This document shows, in pieces, positions 24,482-40,136 of a stretch of 64,000 bases of DNA. How positions within the stretch are numbered: the stretch's first letter is position 1; the number at the start of each line of letters is the position of its first letter. The translations under genes were made by a program, and so were the position numbers. Below the pieces are notes generated by a model. The model made no database searches, had not been told where the DNA came from, and worked only from the letters and a program-made list of their open reading frames with translations. Source of the DNA: CAADGY01 sp900696665 (lineage in GTDB: Bacteria > Acidobacteriota > Terriglobia > Bryobacterales > Bryobacteraceae); contig JAPSFM010000010.1 of the NCBI GenBank assembly GCA_035063885.1, positions 1 to 64,000 on the forward strand. Reading direction: 5' to 3'.

Positions 24482-25099
24482 ATGCGATCCGGGCTTGCGG
24501 GCGATGTCGTTCATCTGACGCTCGAACATCTGGTGCTTGTTGTGACGGCCGTCACGGTTGCCGTTGCGATTGGCGTGCCGGCAGGCGTACTGCTCGTCCG
24601 GCGCGCGAAGTGGCGGCGATGGCTGCTCGGCTTTACGAATATCGTGCAAACGATTCCGAGTCTCGCGCTGTTCGGCTTTCTGATCCCGATTCCCGCCATC
24701 GGTGGTATCGGGCGGCGCACGGCCATCGTTGCGCTCATCCTTTATGCGCTGTTGCCGGTGATTCGCAATACGATGGTGGGCATTCTCGGCATTGACCCTG
24801 CCGTCAAGGAGTCCGCCGTGGCGATGGGAATGACGCCGCGCCAACTGTTATGGAAAGTGGAGATGCCGCTCGCCGCGCGTACCATTCTGGCGGGAGTGCG
24901 TGTCGCCACTGTGACTACAATCGGGACGGCAACTATTGGAGCCGCGATCGGCGCCGGTGGGCTGGGCGTATTCATTTTCCGCGGTATCGCATCCGTTGAT
25001 ACGACTCTGATTCTTGCCGGCGCTCTGCCAGCCGCGATCCTTGCGCTGCTGTTTGATGGAGGTTTGGGTTGGATCGAAAAACGGTTGGCTGTTGTGTAA
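24482..25099 (+). CDS. ABC transporter permease, OpuCB/ProW type
   Basis: 205 residues with about five to six membrane helices and the binding-protein-dependent transport motif ESAVAMGMTPRQLLWKVEMPLA, which contains the coupling EAA-like loop. The IVQTIPSLALFGFLIP and LPVIRNTMVGI segments are typical of the glycine-betaine permease branch. It starts 6 nt after the ATPase and overlaps the binding-protein gene by 31 nt. In the known EgtU the permease and the binding domain are one fused polypeptide; here the same two parts are separate, overlapping genes. Confidence 0.92.
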   Translation: MRSGLAGDVVHLTLEHLVLVVTAVTVAVAIGVPAGVLLVRRAKWRRWLLGFTNIVQTIPSLALFGFLIPIPAIGGIGRRTAIVALILYALLPVIRNTMVGILGIDPAVKESAVAMGMTPRQLLWKVEMPLAARTILAGVRVATVTTIGTATIGAAIGAGGLGVFIFRGIASVDTTLILAGALPAAILALLFDGGLGWIEKRLAVV

Positions 25100-25941
25100 T
25101 TTCGCTGTTGATCCTGGCCGCCTGCGGCGGAAGCAAGCGCATCGTGGTCGGGTCCAAGAATTTCACCGAGCAGGTGATTCTGGGGGAAATCGTGGCACAA
25201 CATCTGGAGCGCCGCCTGGGGGAGCGTGCCGAAAGAAGACTGAACCTTGGTGGAACACTGCTTGCGCACCAGGCGCTGCTGTCGGGGCAGATCGACGTGT
25301 ATCCCGAATATTCCGGCACGGCGCTCACCGCGATACTGCATCGCGATGCACCCGCCGATGCGGGTGCGGTCTATCAAATCGTCGGGACAGCCTATCGCAA
25401 GCTGGGTCTTGAATGGCTTGCACCGCTCGGCTTCAACAACTCCTTCGCAATGGTCATTTCCGGAGAGCTGTCGAGACGCCAAAATCTGAGCACCCTCTCT
25501 GAAGCGGCGCGGTGGCAGCATGCCTGGAGCCTGGGTGTCGGCTACGAGTTTGAAGGACGTCCGGATGGCTTGCCGGCGTTGCTGCGGACCTATAAACTCC
25601 AGGTTTCCGGCCCGCCCCACAGCATGGATTTGGGCTTGTTGTACCAAGCACTGGCGCGCGGGCAAGTGGACATGATCGCGGCGAATAGCACCGACGGACT
25701 TCTTTCGAAGATGGACACCGCTGTCCTGGCAGATGACCGCGGCGCATTTCCGCCCTACGAGGCCGGATTGGTGGTGCGGTCGGCGACCTTGGCCAGAGTT
25801 CCGAAAGTGCGTGAGGCACTGGCCGAGCTGTCGGGAAAAATTCCGACCGGCGTAATGCAGCGATTGAACTACCGCGTCGACGTGGACCACGAAGCCGTGG
25901 GAGCCGTGGCTGCGGATTTCCTGCGCGAAGCCGGCCTGTAG
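25069..25941 (+). CDS. ABC transporter substrate-binding lipoprotein, OpuAC/EgtU-like
   Basis: 290 residues from a TTG start with GGAGG (25058-25062) located inside the permease gene. Lipobox LAAC (C19) makes it a lipoprotein. The mature protein begins KRIVVGSKNFTEQVILGEI and contains DVYPEYSGTALTAIL and GLLYQALARGQVDMIAANSTDGLL, the marks of the osmoprotectant (OpuCC, OsmF, YehZ) binding family that also includes the EgtU domain. The ligand pocket cannot be assigned by eye; aromatic residues that would form a cage for a quaternary amine need a structural model. It is the last gene of the egtBD-transporter unit. Confidence 0.9.
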   Translation: MDRKTVGCCVISLLILAACGGSKRIVVGSKNFTEQVILGEIVAQHLERRLGERAERRLNLGGTLLAHQALLSGQIDVYPEYSGTALTAILHRDAPADAGAVYQIVGTAYRKLGLEWLAPLGFNNSFAMVISGELSRRQNLSTLSEAARWQHAWSLGVGYEFEGRPDGLPALLRTYKLQVSGPPHSMDLGLLYQALARGQVDMIAANSTDGLLSKMDTAVLADDRGAFPPYEAGLVVRSATLARVPKVREALAELSGKIPTGVMQRLNYRVDVDHEAVGAVAADFLREAGL

Positions 25942-26004
25942 CGGACGCCACTCGCGCCGGTATCCCCGCGGACGCGAGTACAATGGTGCTTCACGAGGAA
26001 CGCC

Positions 26005-27354
26005 ATGCACAAATTCTTCCTGCTGCTTTTTCTCGCGGCCAGCCTGCCGGCCGCGGATCTTAAGGTGGGCGTCGCACGGATCAAGATCACACCGGAAGGG
26101 TCTATTTGGATGTCCGGCTATGCCAGCCGCGACAAACCGTCCCAAGGCGTGGCCCAGGAGCTTTGGGCCAAGGCCCTTGCTTTCGACGATGGCCGCGGGC
26201 GCGTCGTAATCGTGACGACCGATCTGATCGGTCTGCCCCGGTCCGTTTCCGATGCCGTCGCTGCGCAGGTCCAGAAACAGCACGGTCTGGAGCGCGGGCG
26301 GCTGTTGCTGAACTCCTCTCACACCCACACCGGACCGGTCGTCCGGCCGAACCTGAACGTCATGTATGATCTCGACGACAAAGGGGACAGGACGCTGCGG
26401 GAGTATTCGCAGCAGTTGACGGATCGTCTGATAAGCGTCATTGGCGCGGCTCTCGGCGATCTTGCCCCGGCCCGCGCCGCCTTGGGACACGGGAATGCCG
26501 GTTTTGCCATCAACCGCCGAGAACCTACGCCAACCGGTGTCAAGATCGGAGTGAACCCATCGGGGCCCGTCGATCATGACGTCCCCGTGTTGAAGATAAC
26601 GTCCCCGGACGGAAAGACCCGCGCGATTCTCTACGGGTATGCCTGCCACAACACGACGCTGGGCGGTGACTTTTACCAGATCACGGGTGACTTCGCGGGC
26701 TACTCGCAGGAGGAGATTGAAAAAGCCCATCCCGGCGCAACGGCCCTGTTCCTTCAACTCTGCGGCGGTGATCAAAACCCGAATCCGCGGGGAACGCTCG
26801 ATTTGGCGGAGCAGCACGGAAAAGCGCTGGCTGCCGAGGTATCCCGGGTTCTACAAGGATCCATGAAGCAGGTCCGTCCGCCGCTCCGCTTTGCATACCG
26901 TGCCATGGAGCTCGAGTTCGCTCCGCATACCCGCCAGACCTTCGAAGAGCAGCTCAAAAGCTCCAACCGGTTCGTAGTAAGACGGGCCAAGTTGATGTTG
27001 CGCGCCTACGACGAAGGCCGCCCGGTACGCCGCGTTCAATATCCCGTACAGGCAATCCGCTTCGGGAAAGATCTTACGCTGGTCGCTCTCGGGGGCGAGG
27101 TGGTCGTCGACTACGCCTTGCGAACGAAGAAAGAGTACGGCACCGCCGAAGGACTGGTAGTCGCGGCATACTCAAACGATGTCATGTGCTATATTCCCAG
27201 CCTGCGCGTGCTCAAAGAGGGTGGCTATGAGGCGGTCGACAGCATGATCTATTACGGCCAGCCGGGTCCCTTCAACGAACAGGTGGAGGAGATGGTGTTC
27301 GACGGCATTCACGACGTGATGAAACGCGTGGGACGAAAGCCGGAGAAGCGGTAG
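26005..27354 (+). CDS. Neutral/alkaline non-lysosomal ceramidase-like secreted hydrolase
   Basis: 449 residues. A signal peptide (about 1-17, ending PAA) is followed by the N-terminal catalytic domain of the neutral ceramidase family: VGVARIKITPEGSIWMSGY, and LLNSSHTHTGPVV, which supplies the metal-binding histidines, then YGYACHNTTLGG and ITGDFAGYSQEEIE. Neutral ceramidases split ceramide into sphingosine and fatty acid with a zinc ion. Many bacterial proteins of this group are shorter and lack the C-terminal immunoglobulin-like domain, as here, and their substrates are unproven. It has GAGGAA as ribosome site. The next gene starts directly after its stop. Confidence 0.85.
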   Translation: MHKFFLLLFLAASLPAADLKVGVARIKITPEGSIWMSGYASRDKPSQGVAQELWAKALAFDDGRGRVVIVTTDLIGLPRSVSDAVAAQVQKQHGLERGRLLLNSSHTHTGPVVRPNLNVMYDLDDKGDRTLREYSQQLTDRLISVIGAALGDLAPARAALGHGNAGFAINRREPTPTGVKIGVNPSGPVDHDVPVLKITSPDGKTRAILYGYACHNTTLGGDFYQITGDFAGYSQEEIEKAHPGATALFLQLCGGDQNPNPRGTLDLAEQHGKALAAEVSRVLQGSMKQVRPPLRFAYRAMELEFAPHTRQTFEEQLKSSNRFVVRRAKLMLRAYDEGRPVRRVQYPVQAIRFGKDLTLVALGGEVVVDYALRTKKEYGTAEGLVVAAYSNDVMCYIPSLRVLKEGGYEAVDSMIYYGQPGPFNEQVEEMVFDGIHDVMKRVGRKPEKR

Positions 27355-29520
27355 TTGGCAGCGGCCGCTACCGCCCTGCTGGGTTCTGCTATCACGATCG
27401 CCGCGTGCTTCGGTGCGGGGTTCGCTCTTTTCCCGAAGCTGCCGCTGGCCCGCTCGATTCGTTTCGCGCTCGGCGCGGCGCTGCTGAGCACGGCTGTTTT
27501 CCTTTTCCTGTTGGCCGGCGCGGGGGGACGACTGCCGTTTGCGGTTTTGGGGGCCGGGTCGATCGCGGCAGGAGCGTTTCTTAAAGGCCGTATTTCGAAG
27601 CGGGAGCCGGCGCCGTGGCCGCTCGCGGCGAAAGCGGGCGCCGCTTTTCTGCTGGGCGGCTACGGGGTATTCTACCTGGTTCATGCCATGGCGCCCGAGA
27701 CCGCTCCGGACGCCATTACTTATCATCTTGGACTCGTCGCAGAAGCATTACGCCTGGGCCGGTTTCCCAACCGGACCGGCTTCTTTGAAATGCTGCCGCA
27801 CGGTGCCGGGATGCTCTTTGCCCACGCTTTCGCATTCGGCGCCCATTCGGCGGCAAAACTGGTGCATTTTGCTTTTCTGGTACTGAGCTTTCCGCTCCTT
27901 CTGAGAGTGGGAGAAAAGCTCGGCTTGCACTGGAGTGTCCCGGCGGCGGCAGCCCTGGTTTACTTCATGACACCCGTGGCCGGCGTTAGCGGCACATCCG
28001 CCTACAACGACGCCGCACTCGTGTTTTGCGTGCTCGCCGTCTTTTATCTGCTGCTATGCTGGCGTGAGGCGGGCGGCTGGCGTTTACTGGTATGCGCCGG
28101 CTTGATCGCGGGCTTCTGCTATGCCATCAAACCCACCGGCGCGGTTGTGTCCGTTGCCGGTTTTGTGTGGATAGCGATCGCCGCAAGGTCGTGGCGATCG
28201 AATCTCGTCTTTACTGCCGCGGTGGTCCTGATGTGCGCGCCGTGGGTGCTGCGGGGCGCCATTCTCACAGGAAATCCTATCGCGCCTCTGGGGAACCGGC
28301 TCTTTCCGAATCCTCATTTTCACATCACGACCGAAGACCGCCTCTCCGCAGCGCTTAGAGAGTATGGAGGCGTCACCGCCGTGGCTATACCCCTGGAGAT
28401 CACCATTCGTGGCGGCAAACTGCAGGGACTGCTCGGACCCATCTACCTGCTGGCGCCTCTCGGATTGCTCGCGATGCGGTGGAAGAGCGGCCTGACACTG
28501 GCCGCCGCGGCGCTGGTAGCGGGCGCACCGTGGCTGCTGAATACAGGTACCCGCTTCCTGATGCCGGCGCTGCCATTTCTTCTGCTGCTGCTGTTTATGG
28601 CTCTGCCGCGCCGGGCGCTGGCTCCGGTGGTGCTTGTCCATGCGCTGCTCTCCTGGCCCGCCGCCGTGAGTGCCTATTCCGATCCCTTCGCCTGGACTTT
28701 GCGGGGGTTTCCACTGAAGGCCGCGTTTCGAATCACCCCCGAACGGGAATACTTGCGGGAGCGTGTGGGCGGCTTCGCTCTTGCGGAGGCTTTGCACGGA
28801 ATAACGGCGCCTGGCGAGAGGGTGCTGGATTTATTTGGCATTCCGTGGGCGTACTCGCATTTTGTGCCGGTAGGTCCATGGCAGTCGGCGACCGGCGACC
28901 GGATTTCTACCGCCCTACAGTTGGCTGCGAACCCTGCCGAGTTCGACGTCATCGTGGCGGAATGGCCCGAACAGCGCATTGCAGGCGTGCGTTTCCGCGT
29001 TGGACAATCCTTCGAGAGGGTCTGGGCCATTCAAGAGATTCAACTGCGCAACGGAAGCCGGATCCTCCGGCCGGTGCGTTCGTGGTTTTTCTCGGCCAAC
29101 CCGAACCCGTGGGAGATCCTGTTCGCCTTTGATCGCAATGTGGCGTCGGCGTGGCAGTCCTGGGAGCACATGCGGCCCGGCATGTTCGTTGAGATTGAAC
29201 TGGCCGTACCGCAGCGGGCGACCGGAGCCACAATGCTTGCCGTTCGTTCGGATGCAAACCGGACAATCGAAGTGGACCTGCGTACGCCGGGCGCCGCGTG
29301 GCAGCCCGCACGGCGCCGGTTGGAGACCCGCCCGCCGGTCGATTTGACGGCCGCCGCTCTGGCCCTTGTGCGGAGCTCGAATATTCGCTATATCGTAGTG
29401 CAGGCAGGCGGGGACGGCGAGGCGGGCTCTTTGGGCCGGCGGCTGTTCGAGAGAACACGCAGCGGCGAACTGGACGAGATGGCTTCGGAAAAGGAGCTGC
29501 GCATCTTACGCGTGCGGTAA
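27355..29520 (+). CDS. Multi-spanning membrane protein, glycosyltransferase 39/ArnT-like
   Basis: 721 residues from a TTG start immediately after the ceramidase-like stop. About ten to twelve membrane helices fill residues 1-440, with a short loop motif APDAITYHLGLVAEAL resembling the acidic first-loop motif of lipid-phosphosugar-dependent transferases. Further loops contain GTSAYNDAAL and TGNPIAPLGN. A soluble C-terminal half (about 450-721) follows, probably periplasmic. Such proteins move sugars from polyprenyl carriers to proteins or lipids. The acceptor is unknown, and the family call rests on topology and loop pattern. Confidence 0.65.
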   Translation: MAAAATALLGSAITIAACFGAGFALFPKLPLARSIRFALGAALLSTAVFLFLLAGAGGRLPFAVLGAGSIAAGAFLKGRISKREPAPWPLAAKAGAAFLLGGYGVFYLVHAMAPETAPDAITYHLGLVAEALRLGRFPNRTGFFEMLPHGAGMLFAHAFAFGAHSAAKLVHFAFLVLSFPLLLRVGEKLGLHWSVPAAAALVYFMTPVAGVSGTSAYNDAALVFCVLAVFYLLLCWREAGGWRLLVCAGLIAGFCYAIKPTGAVVSVAGFVWIAIAARSWRSNLVFTAAVVLMCAPWVLRGAILTGNPIAPLGNRLFPNPHFHITTEDRLSAALREYGGVTAVAIPLEITIRGGKLQGLLGPIYLLAPLGLLAMRWKSGLTLAAAALVAGAPWLLNTGTRFLMPALPFLLLLLFMALPRRALAPVVLVHALLSWPAAVSAYSDPFAWTLRGFPLKAAFRITPEREYLRERVGGFALAEALHGITAPGERVLDLFGIPWAYSHFVPVGPWQSATGDRISTALQLAANPAEFDVIVAEWPEQRIAGVRFRVGQSFERVWAIQEIQLRNGSRILRPVRSWFFSANPNPWEILFAFDRNVASAWQSWEHMRPGMFVEIELAVPQRATGATMLAVRSDANRTIEVDLRTPGAAWQPARRRLETRPPVDLTAAALALVRSSNIRYIVVQAGGDGEAGSLGRRLFERTRSGELDEMASEKELRILRVR

Positions 29521-29943
29521 GCTCTTTCCGGCGGCCCGGCCCGGACAGCCAGTTTTGTGACAAGCCTGTGTTTTGTTGGGGATAGACCTCTGTTTGACGT
29601 ACTTGAAACCGTCTGCTAGACTGGTTTGGTAACCGGAGTCAGCCCGGAATTGCGCCTGTGAACCTCACAACCTGCTATACTTCTGCCAGCTCTCTGCGAG
29701 TTGCAGGCAGGTTAACCCTGCGCACGCTCATTTCACCCTACGTGTCTTTTGATATTTACACAGCGTCCGGGCAAGCTCCCCGCGTATTCAGTGGCTATCT
29801 GAATTCCCGGTCTGAGCTTTAACACATGATTGTGGGTCAAAACTTCAGCAGATGCAAGCAAAATCCGGCGGCGGACGCACGCACCGGACGGCTCTTAGTT
29901 TGACCTGGGTTTCTGAATGCCGTTCGGCTCTTGAGGAGTAAAT
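29521..29943 (+). promoter_or_regulatory. Leader region of rpoBC
   Basis: 423 nt without a gene. It contains a promoter (29594-29622), a second candidate extended -10 (TGC-TATACT, 29673-29681) and the rpoB ribosome site GAGGAG at 29933-29938. From the first promoter the leader would be about 310 nt, long enough for a regulatory fold, but no known ribosomal-protein leader was recognised. Confidence 0.55.
29594..29622 (+). promoter_or_regulatory. Promoter of the rpoBC operon
   Basis: TTGACG (29594-29599) and TAGACT (29617-29622) are separated by exactly 17 nt. The -10 is the same word as in the rpmB promoter. Its presence fits rpoBC being a separate transcription unit here. Confidence 0.6.
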
Positions 29944-34245
<4,302 letters not shown>

Positions 34246-34281
34246 GGACGTTGAAACTACCAGCGATTTATGGCGGAAACG

Positions 34282-34304
34282 AGGCGGGCGGCCAAAGCCC
34301 GCCT
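34282..34304 (+). other. Hairpin between rpoB and rpoC
   Basis: AGGCGGGC (34282-34289) pairs with GCCCGCCT (34297-34304) around a 7-nt loop. No T tract follows, so it is more likely a processing or stability element than a terminator. Confidence 0.4.
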
Positions 34305-34355
34305 GCTTCGCCTCTGGTGGCTGGTGGATCGATGGAGAAATATTAGGAGGCTATT

Positions 34356-38570
<4,215 letters not shown>

Positions 38571-38593
38571 CCTGAAGCTACATACGAATCAAG

Positions 38594-38624
38594 GAGCCGG
38601 GGCGCAACAACCCCGGCTCTTTTT
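38594..38624 (+). terminator. Rho-independent terminator of rpoBC
   Basis: GAGCCGGGG (38594-38602) and CCCCGGCTC (38611-38619) form a perfect 9-bp stem around an 8-nt loop and are followed by TTTTT (38620-38624). It lies 23 nt after the rpoC stop and just before the -10 of the next gene. Confidence 0.95.
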
Positions 38625-38634
38625 CTGTCCGGGC

Positions 38635-38640
38635 TACAAT
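38635..38640 (+). promoter_or_regulatory. -10 element of the DJ-1/PfpI gene
   Basis: TACAAT ends 9 nt before the ATG at 38650, and the terminator of rpoC directly precedes it. No ribosome site lies between, so the transcript may start 2-3 nt before the ATG. The -35 region overlaps the terminator and has no clear hexamer. Confidence 0.5.
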
Positions 38641-38649
38641 AAGTAGACT

Positions 38650-39186
38650 ATGGAACTAAAGGGAAAAAGGATCGCTGTTCTGGTCGACAACCTCTACCAG
38701 GAAATGGAGGTTTGGTACCCCTATTTCCGCTTTAAGGAAGCGGGCGCCGAGGTCGTGGCCGTGGGCGCGCGCGCCGGTACAACTTACGCCAGCAAGTTGG
38801 GATATCCCATTCTCTGCGACGTATCGTATGACGAGGTGAAAGCACAGGATTACGACGGTGTGGTGATCCCGGGCGGCTTTGCTCCCGATCACATACGGCG
38901 TCATGAACGTGCGAACCAGTTCGTAAAGGAAATGGACGACCAGGGCAAACTGGTTGCCGCCATTTGCCACGGGCTGTGGGTTCCATGCTCGGCGCACATC
39001 CTCAAAGGGCGTCGCGTGACGTGCTTCTTCGCCATCAAAGATGACGTGATCCATGCTGGCGGCCTGTACGAGGACTCCGAAGTCGTGGTGGACAATAACC
39101 TGGTATCATCCCGCAAACCGGAGGACCTGCCTGCTTTCTGCCGGTCGGCAATCGAGGTACTGTCCAAGGCCGCTGTCGCCGTCTGA
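38650..39186 (+). CDS. DJ-1/PfpI family protein
   Basis: 178 residues, single class I glutamine-amidotransferase-like domain. The nucleophile elbow AAICHG places the reactive Cys at 106, next to His107, and a conserved Glu (E18) in NLYQEMEV sits where it supports the cysteine in DJ-1-type proteins. PGGFAPDHIRR and HAGGLYEDSEVVVD are typical of the PfpI branch. Known members act as glyoxalase/deglycase-like enzymes, chaperones or proteases; the activity of this one is not determined. It is 14 nt upstream of the ABC ATPase, so it may be the first gene of that operon. The start appears leaderless. Confidence 0.9.
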   Translation: MELKGKRIAVLVDNLYQEMEVWYPYFRFKEAGAEVVAVGARAGTTYASKLGYPILCDVSYDEVKAQDYDGVVIPGGFAPDHIRRHERANQFVKEMDDQGKLVAAICHGLWVPCSAHILKGRRVTCFFAIKDDVIHAGGLYEDSEVVVDNNLVSSRKPEDLPAFCRSAIEVLSKAAVAV

Positions 39187-39200
39187 TTCCTTCGCGTCGA

Positions 39201-40136
39201 ATGGCCCAATCACAGGTAGCTCCGATCAAGGTGTGTGGACTGCGCAAGAGCTACGGGGATTTCGAGGCCGTTCGCGGTATCGATTTTGAAGTAGCCGAGG
39301 GTGAAGTATTCGGTCTTCTGGGGCCGAATGGCGCGGGCAAGACGACCACTGTCGAAATCCTGGAGGGCCTCCGCACGAGAACTGCCGGTGATGTGTCGGT
39401 TCTGGGGTGCGACCCCGCCGTGCAGGTCCGGGCACTGAAGGATCGTATTGGGGTCTGTCTGCAAGCAACCAACCTCCCGGAAAAAATTACCGTTCGCGAA
39501 GCCGTAAACCTGTTTGCGGCCTTTTATTCGCGCGCGGCCGATACCGCCCAACTTCTGGAGCGGCTACAGCTTTGGCAGAAGCGCGACGAGTATTACGTGC
39601 ATCTCTCCGGCGGACAGAAGCAGCGCCTCGCCCTCGCGCTATCCATGGTGAACGATCCCCAGTTGCTGTTCCTGGACGAACCCACTACGGGCCTCGATCC
39701 ACAGGTCCGGCTGGAAATTCATAGCTTAATCCAGCAACTCAAGAATTCCGGATGCACGGTTCTGCTCACCACGCACTACATCGAGGAAGCCGAGAAGTTG
39801 TGCGACCGCGTGGCGATCGTCGACGGCGGAAAGATTATTGCGATTGGAACCCCCCGCGAAATTCAGTCGAAAACCGTGGGTGATTCCCTGATCGAGATGC
39901 GCTGTGAGACCCCTGTGCCCCAAGGCGTGATGCCGCCGGCCGCCGGCGGGCAAAGGATCTCACTCAGCCAGGATCGTATGATGCTTACAGCTACTTCGGC
40001 GCATCCGACACGCACCTTGGTCGAGCTTGTAAAGTGGGTGGACCAGCAGGGGATCGAACTCGCCGATATTCATCTCAAGAGGCCAACGCTCGAAGACGTG
40101 TTCATCGAACTGACCGGAAAGAGCCTCAGAGATTGA
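39201..40136 (+). CDS. ABC-2 type exporter ATPase
   Basis: 311 residues. Walker A GPNGAGKTTTVEIL, Q-loop CLQATNLPEKITV, signature LSGGQKQRLALALSM, Walker B LLFLDEPTTGLDP and the switch histidine in LLTTHYIEEAE. About 80 residues after the ATPase core form the C-terminal accessory region common in DrrA/CcmA-type drug or lipid exporters. Its stop overlaps the TTG start of the permease fusion (TTGA), so the pair is translationally coupled. Confidence 0.95.
   Translation: MAQSQVAPIKVCGLRKSYGDFEAVRGIDFEVAEGEVFGLLGPNGAGKTTTVEILEGLRTRTAGDVSVLGCDPAVQVRALKDRIGVCLQATNLPEKITVREAVNLFAAFYSRAADTAQLLERLQLWQKRDEYYVHLSGGQKQRLALALSMVNDPQLLFLDEPTTGLDPQVRLEIHSLIQQLKNSGCTVLLTTHYIEEAEKLCDRVAIVDGGKIIAIGTPREIQSKTVGDSLIEMRCETPVPQGVMPPAAGGQRISLSQDRMMLTATSAHPTRTLVELVKWVDQQGIELADIHLKRPTLEDVFIELTGKSLRD

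Noticed and set aside
24742..26817. A 691-codon open frame on the minus strand, antisense to the transporter and ceramidase-like genes
   Set aside because: It overlaps five well-supported plus-strand genes, has a composition rich in Arg, Gly and His without domains, and is the usual product of GC-rich third positions.
29521..29943. A small gene such as rplL hidden upstream of rpoB
   Set aside because: No L7/L12-like sequence or other convincing frame with a ribosome site is present; only promoter-like elements were found.
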